Assembly (NCBI GenBank): GCA_964608095.1
Contig: CAZSMK010000026.1
Location: 62,001 to 126,000 of the forward strand
Direction of reading: 5' to 3'
DNA: 64,000 bases
Source of the DNA: CAZSMK01 sp964608095
GTDB taxonomy: Bacteria > Sumerlaeota > Sumerlaeia > MWCT01 > JAGHBZ01
Each line of letters begins with the position of its first letter. Position 1 is the first letter of the stretch. This document shows, in pieces, positions 45,766 to 54,143 of the stretch. The notes under the pieces were generated by a model. It ran no database searches, had not been told where the DNA came from, and saw only the letters and a list, made by a program, of their open reading frames with translations. The position numbers and the translations under genes are program-made.

Positions 45766-46146
45766 TCAAAAAAGTACGGTCATTCCTTGCGTCCTGAACA
45801 CATAAAGAATAAACATGGTAAAAACAGAAAGGATGACAGAGAAGGTAAGTGCGATTGGAAGGTTCTCAATAAAAAAATCAGGAATGAAATAGGACGAGAT
45901 ATGAAACATGAGGCCGTTGAACACGATACAGAGTGCGAACAAGACCTCAGGTGTCTGAGGAAATCCAAGTAATCCGGCTATTTCAGCGATAAACACATTT
46001 ACGGGCGCAATCACCAACGCCACCATGATTATAGGAGCGAGCCCGATTATGCGGACACTCTGCCGGAAAAATAGCCGGATAATATAAATACCGGCGACGG
46101 TAATAAACCATCTGGCTATAAGGGCTTCGAAAACATCAGATGACAT
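45766..46146 (-). CDS. Phage-holin-family (PF04020-like) membrane protein
   Basis: A 126-residue protein with four hydrophobic segments (about 10-25, 33-60, 67-85 and 95-120), in the pattern of the short four-helix membrane proteins grouped with phage holins. Despite the name, chromosomal members are widespread and of unknown role. A short loop PVNVFIAEIAGLLGFPQTPEV connects segments two and three. No lysis or phage genes are adjacent. Confidence 0.65.
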   Translation of the reverse strand: MSSDVFEALIARWFITVAGIYIIRLFFRQSVRIIGLAPIIMVALVIAPVNVFIAEIAGLLGFPQTPEVLFALCIVFNGLMFHISSYFIPDFFIENLPIALTFSVILSVFTMFILYVFRTQGMTVLF

Positions 46147-46646
46147 TTTCCGGTTTTATCTCTTCCTCTGCTATAAAGATAATGCGGCTATCATAGTATG
46201 GTCTTTTCCCTCTTTCAATAGTAAAACAGGAGAGATATCCAATGCTACGCTTACGCTAAGGATACACATATCTTTACTTTGGAGAATATTCAAAACAAGA
46301 AGGAATGCAGGAGATAGTGTTACAATTTCTTATTGAGAGTTCCGAAGATAGTTGAGATGAACCTATCGGGATAACTCGCTCGATAAAGGACAGAAGAATG
46401 CATTCTGTCGCATCCCCCTGGACAATCTCAGGGGACAGACGGAGGCTGGTATAAGTGTGAAAAAGGAGCAATCTATTATCCGTCATATCTCTTGTCCTCT
46501 TAGTCGTTGTTCATTAAACAGCTCGTACCGTACCCACAGCATTTCAGTTTCATACACACCACTGTATCGTTCAGGGTTCTGCGCTCTCAGAAATGTCTCT
46601 ACTGAACTCCTTATTTATACAATACCGAATACCCGGGATTTTTTTC
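46147..46646. other. Gap between the membrane protein and the rpsB promoter, no gene seen
   Basis: About 500 bases separating two divergent units. Open frames are under 75 codons and have no ribosome sites. I see no RNA gene or repeat in it. Confidence 0.5.
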
Positions 46647-46676
46647 TTGAGTTAGACCGGCTTTATTTGATATAAA
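46647..46676 (+). promoter_or_regulatory. Putative promoter of the rpsB operon
   Basis: TTGAGT at 46647-46652 and TATAAA at 46671-46676 with 18-bp spacing. Transcription would start near 46684, giving a leader of about 145 bases before rpsB. Confidence 0.5.
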
Positions 46677-46739
46677 ATTGCGGATTTTGCTCACGTAAAC
46701 CACCAAAGGTAACATGAGCCAGCTCACACACCGTCGTAT

Positions 46740-46782
46740 GCCGTTGTGGTGCAGTGATACTGGTAGTCACTGTTGCAGCGGC
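46740..46782 (+). promoter_or_regulatory. Hairpin in the rpsB leader
   Basis: In the leader RNA, GCCG (46740-46743) pairs with CGGC (46779-46782), and CAGTGA (46752-46757) pairs with TCACTG (46767-46772), with partly paired bases between and a nine-base loop TACTGGTAG. It lies 47 bases before the start codon. Structured rpsB leaders bind S2 and repress the operon in several bacteria, so this may be an S2 autoregulatory site; no match to a known leader consensus is claimed. Confidence 0.4.
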
Positions 46783-46829
46783 AGATGATGATGGTGGAGG
46801 AATAACCAAAAGAAAAGGAGATAAAACCA

Positions 46830-47801
46830 ATGCCAGAAATCAACATGAAACAACTACTCGAAGCGGGGGTTCATTTTGGTCATCAACGTCGCCGGTGGAA
46901 TCCCAAAATGGCGGATTACATCTACACCGAGCGCAACGGAATCTTCATCATCGACCTTAAAAAGACCGTTAACCTTTTAAAAGAAGCATGCGATTCTGTT
47001 CGTGAGGTCGTTGCCCGGGGTCAACGCGTGCTTTTCGTCGGGACCAAGAAGCAAAGCCGTGACATCATTGAAGAGGCTGCAAAAAATTGCACCATGCACT
47101 GGGTCAATAATCGGTGGCTGGGTGGATTGTTGACCAACTTCCGTACCGTCCGCAAAAGCGTCAAACGCTATATTGAACTGGAAAAGTTGTTTGAAGACGG
47201 TACCATTGAGCAGTATTCCAAGAAAGAACGGAGTCGACTTCTCCATGAAAAGAATAAACTGGAGAAGAACCTGATAGGCGTAAAGACCATGGAGCAACTC
47301 CCGGGCATTCTTTATGTCGTGGACACCCATAAAGAACGCATCGCAGTTCGTGAAGCAAGAAAGCTGCAAATTCCCGTCGTGGCAATTGTTGACACTAATT
47401 GCGATCCGGATATGGTTGACTTCATAATCCCGGGCAACGATGACGCCATCAGATCCATCAAACTCATAACCGACCACATCATGATGGCTGCCCAGGAAGG
47501 ATTAGTCCAGCGCGGGGAAGAAGTAGACGTAGCGGCTATGGCAAAGGCAGAGTCCGAAGCCGGCGCTGAAGGGCTTGAAAATAAATACGAGGAATATATT
47601 TCCGAGACCGAAGATATCGCTGACTATGGACGTGAAGCTCGCGAGTCTCTGTCTCCTTCCTCTCGGGAAGAAGAAAAGATCAAAGAAGAAGGCAGCAATG
47701 AGGAGATAGAATCAACACAACCCCCATCCTCCAGTCCGGAAGAACCATCGGAAAAGGGAGATGCTCAAGTAGAGGAAGACAAGGAACGTGACAAATCGTA
47801 A
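46830..47801 (+). CDS. rpsB: 30S ribosomal protein S2
   Basis: A 323-residue S2 starting behind AAAAGGAGAT. The core (1-235) has MKQLLEAGVHFGHQRRRWNPKM, GTKKQSRDIIEEAA, NNRWLGGLLTNFRTV, and the conserved VAIVDTNCDPDMVDFIIPGNDDAIRSIKL. Bacterial S2 is normally 230-260 residues; this one has an extra tail of about 80 residues rich in Glu, Ser and Pro, likely disordered. It leads the rpsB-tsf-pyrH-frr-uppS-cdsA block. Confidence 0.98.
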   Translation: MPEINMKQLLEAGVHFGHQRRRWNPKMADYIYTERNGIFIIDLKKTVNLLKEACDSVREVVARGQRVLFVGTKKQSRDIIEEAAKNCTMHWVNNRWLGGLLTNFRTVRKSVKRYIELEKLFEDGTIEQYSKKERSRLLHEKNKLEKNLIGVKTMEQLPGILYVVDTHKERIAVREARKLQIPVVAIVDTNCDPDMVDFIIPGNDDAIRSIKLITDHIMMAAQEGLVQRGEEVDVAAMAKAESEAGAEGLENKYEEYISETEDIADYGREARESLSPSSREEEKIKEEGSNEEIESTQPPSSSPEEPSEKGDAQVEEDKERDKS

Positions 47802-47858
47802 ATCCCCCCTTTACTATGCGTCCCGGGGTATATCTTAAATCAGAGGAGAGTAAAAAAA

Positions 47859-48467
47859 GTGAGTATACGTGCAGAAGCAGTCAAGGAACTACGTCAACGC
47901 AGCGGCGCGGGCATTATGGATTGTAAAAAAGCCTTACAAGAGACAGATGGTGATCTCGAGAAAGCACTCGACATTTTGCGTAAACGAGGCAAAGAGATCG
48001 CCGCGAAGAAATCCATGAGAAAAGCCTCTGAGGGTCTTATCTTTGCCTATGTCCATCCACCCGGAAAAGTGGGAACCTTGATCGAGTTGAATTGTGAATC
48101 GGATTTTGTGGCGAAAAATGAATCGTTCCAGAACCTCGCCAAAGACCTTGCCATGCACATTACGGCAATGGCGCCCGAGTATCTTACCCGTGACGACGTG
48201 CCACAAAACATCATCGAGCAAATGAAAGAAGGGTATGAAGAACAGGCGCGTAATGAGAAGAAACCCCAAAAAGCAATCCAGAAAATCGTCGACGGTAAAC
48301 TCGACCGTTTTCTTTCTGAGCGATGCCTTACCGAGCAGCCTTTTATTAAAGACCCGGATAAAAGCATCAACGACCTGATCCAGGAGCATATAGCCTTGCT
48401 GGGCGAAAATATCGTTTTGCGGCGCTTTGTTCGTTTCAGCGTCGGTGAAGATGACGAACATGCATGA
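47859..48467 (+). CDS. tsf: Elongation factor Ts
   Basis: A 202-residue EF-Ts starting at a GTG behind AGAGGAGAG. It recycles EF-Tu-GDP. The N-terminal UBA-like domain (VKELRQRSGAGIMDCKKAL) and core motif IELNCESDFVAKNESF are present. It has one core subdomain and a coiled-coil, the short Thermus-like form (about 200 residues) rather than the long E. coli form of about 280. It lies 57 bases after rpsB. Confidence 0.97.
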   Translation: MSIRAEAVKELRQRSGAGIMDCKKALQETDGDLEKALDILRKRGKEIAAKKSMRKASEGLIFAYVHPPGKVGTLIELNCESDFVAKNESFQNLAKDLAMHITAMAPEYLTRDDVPQNIIEQMKEGYEEQARNEKKPQKAIQKIVDGKLDRFLSERCLTEQPFIKDPDKSINDLIQEHIALLGENIVLRRFVRFSVGEDDEHA

Positions 48468-48575
48468 AGTTTCTCAATACCATTTTTTTCGGTACAAATG
48501 GAAATCTACCGATATATATAATATACATCGTCGGGAGAAATCGAACTCAGATGTCTCCCCGCAGGAGATTAAAGT

Positions 48576-49304
48576 ATGAGCGGTCAAAAGATTAAATATC
48601 AACGCGTACTTCTCAAACTCAGCGGGGAAATGTTTAAAGGAACCGGGGAATTCGGTCTTGATCGTCCCTTTGTTGAACGTATTTCCAAAGAGATTATTGA
48701 CCTTCTCAGCCAGAAAGTCGAGATAGGACTTGTCATTGGCGGTGGGAATATATTTCGAGGCAACAGTGAAGCGGCACGGGGGATGAACCGAGTAGTTGCT
48801 GATCATATCGGCATGGTCGCGACCATGGTTAACTCGCTTTTTCTTCAGGACACGCTCGAACGACAGGGTGCCGAGACACGGGTATTGTCCGCTATCGATA
48901 TGCAGGCGTTTGCAGAACCCTACATTCGTCGCCGTGCGCTGCGACATCTCGAAAAAGGCAGAGTGGTCATTTTCGCCTGCGGAACCGGCAATCCGTTTTT
49001 TACCACCGATACCGCCGCTGCACTTCGCGCAAATGAAATCGAAGCGGAAGTGCTTCTTAAAGGGACAAAAGTCGACGGCGTTTTTTCAGAAGACCCGCAA
49101 CATTCCTCCGATGCGCATTTCTTCTCTACCATATCATACTCAGAGATGCTGCGAAAACATCTGAAAGTCATTGACGCTACGGCTATATCCCTTTGTGAAG
49201 AAAACGATCTACCCATAATCGTATTCAATCTCCTTACGAAAGGTAATATAAGGCGCATTATCCTGGGAGAAAACATCGGCACATTAATCCAAAAGGGAGC
49301 ATGA
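48576..49304 (+). CDS. pyrH: UMP kinase
   Basis: A 242-residue amino-acid-kinase-fold enzyme that makes UDP from UMP. Signatures: RVLLKLSGEMFKG, IGLVIGGGNIFRG, DHIGMVATMVNSLFLQD, VVIFACGTGNPFFTTDTAAALRA, LLKGTKVDGVFSEDP, LPIIVFNL. It follows tsf by about 108 bases and precedes frr by 3. Confidence 0.98.
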   Translation: MSGQKIKYQRVLLKLSGEMFKGTGEFGLDRPFVERISKEIIDLLSQKVEIGLVIGGGNIFRGNSEAARGMNRVVADHIGMVATMVNSLFLQDTLERQGAETRVLSAIDMQAFAEPYIRRRALRHLEKGRVVIFACGTGNPFFTTDTAAALRANEIEAEVLLKGTKVDGVFSEDPQHSSDAHFFSTISYSEMLRKHLKVIDATAISLCEENDLPIIVFNLLTKGNIRRIILGENIGTLIQKGA

Positions 49305-49307
49305 CCA

Positions 49308-49865
49308 ATGATTGAACAACTGTATCGCGATGCGAAACTAAAGATGAAAAAGGCGGTCGAATTCATGGAAAGCGAATTCGGCAAATTGCGCACCGGCAAA
49401 GCGTCGGCAGCTGTACTCGATCCGGTAAAAGTGCCTGCCTACGGAACGGAATCACCCCTGAAACAGGTGGCGTCCGTGAGTGTACCCGATGCGAAAACGA
49501 TCGTCATTCAACCATGGGACAAGAACCTGATTGGAGCCATTGAGAAGGCGATTCTTGCCGCTAATCTTGGACTTACTCCCATTAATGATGGGAAGGTTAT
49601 CCGTATAAACATACCGGCGCTGACCGAGGAGCGTAGAAAAGATCTGGTACGAATCGCTCATCAGATAGCCGAAGAGGGCAGAATCGCCATTAGAAATGTC
49701 CGCCGGCATGTCAACGACGAGATAAAACAATTGGAAAAAGACCACAAAATCGGCGAGGATGAAAAATTTAACGCCATTGAAAAGGTGCAGGAACTTACAG
49801 ACGAATATACCAAAGAGATCGATGACCTTTTAAGCAAGAAGGAAACGGAAATTAAGAAAGTTTAA
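49308..49865 (+). CDS. frr: Ribosome recycling factor
   Basis: A 185-residue RRF of standard length. It splits post-termination ribosomes with EF-G. Signatures: FGKLRTGKASAAVLDPVKV, YGTESPLKQVASVSVPDAKTIVIQPWDK, GLTPINDGKVIRINIPALTEERRKDLVR and the RNVRRHVNDEIKQLEKD helix. It starts 3 bases after pyrH, behind GGGAGCATG. Confidence 0.98.
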   Translation: MIEQLYRDAKLKMKKAVEFMESEFGKLRTGKASAAVLDPVKVPAYGTESPLKQVASVSVPDAKTIVIQPWDKNLIGAIEKAILAANLGLTPINDGKVIRINIPALTEERRKDLVRIAHQIAEEGRIAIRNVRRHVNDEIKQLEKDHKIGEDEKFNAIEKVQELTDEYTKEIDDLLSKKETEIKKV

Positions 49866-49894
49866 GGGGAGATAATGTCTCTGAGTGCAGATAA

Positions 49895-50677
49895 ATGGCA
49901 AACGTGAAAAAACAGCGGCCAACACGCACACACGGTATTCCCGACCTTGAATCTCGCATAAACCCGGAACGGCTACCCCACCACGTCGCCATCATTATGG
50001 ATGGAAACGGTAGGTGGGCGCGTCAACACGGATACCGAAGCAGGATTCAAGGACATCGTGCAGGGGTAAAAGCGGTACAGGAGACGGTGGAATCCGCCGT
50101 TGAACTCGGTTTGAAAGTCCTTACGCTTTATACCTTTTCCAAAGAGAACTGGCTTCGGCCGCAACGTGAGATCAACCGTCTTATGAGGCTTCTCAGCCAA
50201 TACCTCGATAAAGAACTCCCACGGCTCGAAAAGAACAATATTCGCCTTGTCGTATCCGGCGATGTAAATGACCTGCCTGAATTTGTGCTGACCAAGCTTA
50301 ACCATGTTCTGGAGACCACCCGTAAAAACACACGCATGGTGTTGAATCTTTGCCTCAGTTATGGCGGCAGGGATGAGATTGTTCATGCGTGCCGTCATAT
50401 ATGCCGCCGGATAATGAACGACCGGCTCACCATCAATGACATCAGCAAAGAACTCTTTTCCAAGATGTTATATCATCCGGAGCTTGGCGATCCCGATCTT
50501 CTTATAAGGACAAGCGGCGAATTCAGAATCTCGAACTTCCTTCTCTGGCAAATTGCCTATACGGAAATTTATGTCACACCCGTATTCTGGCCCGATTTTA
50601 GACGTGAAGATCTCGTTAAAGCCATCCTGGATTATCAATCACGTGAACGGCGATTTGGAAAAGTATCCGAGAAATAA
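49895..50677 (+). CDS. uppS: Isoprenyl transferase (undecaprenyl diphosphate synthase)
   Basis: A 260-residue cis-prenyltransferase that makes the C55 lipid carrier for cell-wall and glycan export. Motifs: HHVAIIMDGNGRWARQHGY (catalytic Asp), GHRAGVKAVQETVESAVELG, LTLYTFSKENWLRP, LVVSGDVNDLP, LNLCLSYGGRDEIV, PDLLIRTSGEFRISNFLLWQIAYTEIYVTPVFWPDF. It follows frr by 29 bases. Confidence 0.98.
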   Translation: MANVKKQRPTRTHGIPDLESRINPERLPHHVAIIMDGNGRWARQHGYRSRIQGHRAGVKAVQETVESAVELGLKVLTLYTFSKENWLRPQREINRLMRLLSQYLDKELPRLEKNNIRLVVSGDVNDLPEFVLTKLNHVLETTRKNTRMVLNLCLSYGGRDEIVHACRHICRRIMNDRLTINDISKELFSKMLYHPELGDPDLLIRTSGEFRISNFLLWQIAYTEIYVTPVFWPDFRREDLVKAILDYQSRERRFGKVSEK

Positions 50678-50752
50678 TAAGTCCATGGCTCTCTTTTCTT
50701 CTTGAACACAATACGATTTCAAGTATAAGGTTTCTCAATTCGCAAAATAGAA

Positions 50753-51601
50753 ATGCCGTATCAGGATTCTGAACACATGTGGAAGAGAATAGGAACGGGT
50801 ATACTATTTTTTCTGGTTTTTCTCGCCGGCGTTCACATAAAATGGCTCTGGTGGCTGATGCCGTGTATAATAGTGATTGCCGGATTGTTGGGAGTTGCAG
50901 AATTTGTGGCGCTTGCCGGAAAGAAGGGTGTAAGAGCGCCTCTTTTGCTAAGCATGATCATAGCGCTCTTGATTTTTGCAGGCGCTTTTTCCGGTTCCCT
51001 CGATAACCTGCCGGCGATCTTCTCTCTGTCACTCTGCATACTGCTGATTTATTTCGCATTGGTCGGGGATTTGAAAGACTCTATCCGCAGTGCCTCCGTC
51101 GTTCTTATGGCAAGCGTATATGTGGCTCTTCCACTTGGTATCACCCTTGCCCTCTTTCGCCTATCTACTCCAGAAAGTCAGGGACTGCCGTTGTTGGTTT
51201 TTATAGTTGTTGTCGCATGGTCGACTGATACCGGCGCCTATGGATTCGGCGGCGCTTTTGGTAAAAGAAAGATCGCGCCGGTGCTCAGTCCGAACAAAAC
51301 GGTCGAAGGCTGTATCGGTGGTTTCCTTTCCGGCATTGTTGTCGCCTTACTCATGGTGGCGTGCTGGAAGACGCTCCGGACAATGATTCCCTGGCAACAC
51401 GCTTTTTTTCTCGGCGCTCTTATAGGCTTCTTCAGCCAGGTGGGAGACCTTGCGGAATCCGCGTTCAAACGTGACGCCGGAGTCAAGGATTCCGGCAACA
51501 CCATCATGGGGCACGGCGGCATTCTCGACGTTATCGACAGCCTCCTTCTCATCTTCCCACTCTCTTACCTCTATCTTCACTTTATCCTGAAATTGCTTTA
51601 A
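50753..51601 (+). CDS. cdsA: Phosphatidate cytidylyltransferase
   Basis: A 282-residue integral membrane enzyme that makes CDP-diacylglycerol. About seven to eight hydrophobic helices are present. The conserved parts are VVAWSTDTGAYGFGGAFGKRKIAPVLSPNKTVEGCIGG and, near the C-terminus, DLAESAFKRDAGVKDSGNTIMGHGGILDVIDSLL. The family signature normally reads GHGGxLDRxDS; here Val replaces the Arg. In many bacteria dxr and rseP follow; here they do not. Confidence 0.96.
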   Translation: MPYQDSEHMWKRIGTGILFFLVFLAGVHIKWLWWLMPCIIVIAGLLGVAEFVALAGKKGVRAPLLLSMIIALLIFAGAFSGSLDNLPAIFSLSLCILLIYFALVGDLKDSIRSASVVLMASVYVALPLGITLALFRLSTPESQGLPLLVFIVVVAWSTDTGAYGFGGAFGKRKIAPVLSPNKTVEGCIGGFLSGIVVALLMVACWKTLRTMIPWQHAFFLGALIGFFSQVGDLAESAFKRDAGVKDSGNTIMGHGGILDVIDSLLLIFPLSYLYLHFILKLL

Positions 51602-51637
51602 GCGTATTTGTTTTTGCACGTATGCATACATTCCACT

Positions 51638-54118
51638 ATGGCACATGACGACAACACATTAAAAAACGTCCATTGGAAACCGCTTCTGTTTTTGTTTCTG
51701 CTTCTCCTGATATTCTCACTTCCCCTTGTGCCCGGATGGAAACTTCTTTCCGGTGGGGATATCGTCAACCAGTATATCCCGTATAAACATTTCTGGAAGG
51801 TATGGTTGTCGCGCGGCGTGTTTCCCTTATGGAACCCCCTGATATTCAGCGGAAGACCTTTTCTCGGCGACATTCAACTCGGCCTCTTCTATCCCTTGAA
51901 CCTCGTCCACCTTGTGTTCACTCCTCAGGTCGCTTTTTCTCTCGAGGTACTCATTCATCTTGCGATTGCACTCGCGGGTTTTTATCTTTTCATGCAGCGA
52001 ATTCTCAGGGTTTCATGGGAAGGAGCCCTTGTCGGTACAATTGTGTTTGTGTTCAGCGGTTTCTTCCTTACACGCCTTTATAGCGGAATCGTTCTTTTCA
52101 TTTTTACCGCTGCATGGACGCCTCTCGTCTACTATTCATTCTGTCGCTGGTTGACAACCCATAAGATTAAATGCATCGGTTACACGGCGTTTCTAATAGC
52201 ACTGCAATTTCTCGCAGGCGCACCGCAAATAGCCGTCATCTCCAATACCGGCCTTTTGCTTCTGTTTATTATTTACGTGATAACGACATATAAGGTTTCT
52301 GGAGCGAAACCGGGCATAACCTTACGTTTTCTTGCAGGGAGCTTGTTAATAGCGCTCCTTGCTGCCGGTCTTTGTGCAATACAGTTATTACCGACGTATG
52401 AATTTATGGGATATAGTTTTGAACGAGGCGGGAAAACCGCGTGGGAGTACGCAACAATCGATTCCCTTAAACCGCGGTTTGTCCTGACCTGGCTCTTTCC
52501 TGATATTTTCCACTCGCCCACTAACCCCGAAATCTACTGGGGCGGGCTTGAAGGATACTGGGAAATAAACGCCTACACCAGTATAGCCGCCCTTCCTTTT
52601 GTGATATTATTCTTGCTTCTTTTGATACCTGTTTCCACACGTAGATTCATCATTCAAAAACAGCATAACGAGAGATCGAAAACGGTCATGGTGATAACGC
52701 TCTGTGTAATGATTATAGTGGGATTGAGTCTTGCGTTTGGACGTTACTCGCCTTTATACGCCCTCTTTTACCACATAGTACCTTTTATCAGCAAGTTTCG
52801 GGTCCCTGCACGGTGGACCTTTCTTTACGTGTTCGCTATTTCGATTCTTGCAGGCATGGCAATAGATGTTATTTTAAGACTAAGGAATGCTCTTGCTACT
52901 ACTGCGCTACGTTTTTCATGGATGCTCCTTATTCTCCTTGTGCTTTGCAGTATAGGTATGATGGTGTTCCTGCCCGTGTTATTGAAGAGCCTTGGATTGT
53001 ACAATCATTTTGACACTGCCCCGCCTCGGGTGGCAGCCGAAGCGATTGAACGATGCATTCAGAAAGCGCGCACCTCGGTGCTTACCAGCTGCACACTCGC
53101 AACCTTGAGCACGCTCCTCGCTCTCCTCTTTCTTGTCCGCAGAATCAATACGCGTACATTTACATTACTCCTAACAGGAATAATCATCTTCGACGTCTTC
53201 ATATTTGGAATAAAATTCTGGGAAGCCACACCGGCGAATAAATATGAAAAAAACTTTTATCCACATACTCCACTTATTTCGTTGCTCGAGGATGAACTGC
53301 ACAAGGAGCGCCATCGATTTATTGCCCTCGATGATGTGTACTCATGGGTCAACGACCAAAACCAGATGGAAATTTACCCGAACAGGGCAATGATGTATGG
53401 ACTAAGGGATGCGCGTGGCTACGACCCGCTCTATATTCGGTCATACGGAGAGTTCATGAATGCCCTGGCGGGTCGATCCATCGATAAATCCCCCGGCGCT
53501 CTTCTCTTTATCGACCATTTCACCAATCCTTCACTCCTGAAACTTCTTAACGTAAAGGTCGTCCTCACCTATCAAAATCTCGATCATCCCGGTCTTACAC
53601 GTATTCGAAAAATGCCTTTCGGCTTGAATGTCTATCAAAATGAATCATGCGTTGGACACGCCTTCATTGCACAGGCTGAACAGTTCGATGGGGATAAATA
53701 CCAACTCCTCTCGCATCTTGTAAAAACCGAGGTCTCGGATACGGTTTATACCAAACAGGCGCCTCCTTCACCATCGCGCGAAAAGACGCCTGATAACGCT
53801 TCTCCCGGTTCGGTAAGAATGATTTATACAAATCCCAACTCGCAAACATACGAGGTAAACGTCAGAAACGGCAATATCCTTGTATTTTGTGAAAACTTCT
53901 ATCCGGGCTGGAAAGTTTTCGTAGACGGTAAATCCTCCGAGCTCGTTCAGGTAGACCATACCTTCTGTGGCGTATTCCTTCCTCGAGGAACGCATACTGT
54001 GCAAAAAATCTATCGTCCCGTGGTTTTTTACCAGGGATTCGCTCTTTCGACTATGAGCTGCCTTCTTCTCCTTTTCATCCTGCTCGTAAAAAAGCGCAAG
54101 GGTAAAACGGAGATTTGA
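51638..54118 (+). CDS. YfhO-like large membrane protein
   Basis: The ATG at 51638 is preferred to a TTG at 51608; neither has a strong site. This gives 826 residues. The first two thirds contain about 12 or more membrane helices with GGDIVNQYIPYKHFWKVW and PLWNPLIFSGRPFLGDIQLGLFYP, typical of YfhO-like (GT-C-related) proteins. The last third is soluble, with ARGYDPLYIRSYGEF, LLNVKVVLTYQNL and the ENFYPGWKVFVDGK-LVQVDHTFCGVFLPRGTHTV beta domain. YfhO relatives are thought to act on lipid-linked or teichoic sugars. It stands just after cdsA. Confidence 0.86.
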   Translation: MAHDDNTLKNVHWKPLLFLFLLLLIFSLPLVPGWKLLSGGDIVNQYIPYKHFWKVWLSRGVFPLWNPLIFSGRPFLGDIQLGLFYPLNLVHLVFTPQVAFSLEVLIHLAIALAGFYLFMQRILRVSWEGALVGTIVFVFSGFFLTRLYSGIVLFIFTAAWTPLVYYSFCRWLTTHKIKCIGYTAFLIALQFLAGAPQIAVISNTGLLLLFIIYVITTYKVSGAKPGITLRFLAGSLLIALLAAGLCAIQLLPTYEFMGYSFERGGKTAWEYATIDSLKPRFVLTWLFPDIFHSPTNPEIYWGGLEGYWEINAYTSIAALPFVILFLLLLIPVSTRRFIIQKQHNERSKTVMVITLCVMIIVGLSLAFGRYSPLYALFYHIVPFISKFRVPARWTFLYVFAISILAGMAIDVILRLRNALATTALRFSWMLLILLVLCSIGMMVFLPVLLKSLGLYNHFDTAPPRVAAEAIERCIQKARTSVLTSCTLATLSTLLALLFLVRRINTRTFTLLLTGIIIFDVFIFGIKFWEATPANKYEKNFYPHTPLISLLEDELHKERHRFIALDDVYSWVNDQNQMEIYPNRAMMYGLRDARGYDPLYIRSYGEFMNALAGRSIDKSPGALLFIDHFTNPSLLKLLNVKVVLTYQNLDHPGLTRIRKMPFGLNVYQNESCVGHAFIAQAEQFDGDKYQLLSHLVKTEVSDTVYTKQAPPSPSREKTPDNASPGSVRMIYTNPNSQTYEVNVRNGNILVFCENFYPGWKVFVDGKSSELVQVDHTFCGVFLPRGTHTVQKIYRPVVFYQGFALSTMSCLLLLFILLVKKRKGKTEI

Positions 54119-54143
54119 TCGCAGCCTACGAACGCTTCTCTCA

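Noticed and set aside
45766..46146. Prophage lysis gene
   Set aside because: Holin-family membrane proteins are common in chromosomes, and no phage genes flank it.
50753..54118. Missing dxr/rseP after cdsA taken as a deletion
   Set aside because: Gene order after cdsA varies between phyla; without a reference genome this is not evidence of loss.
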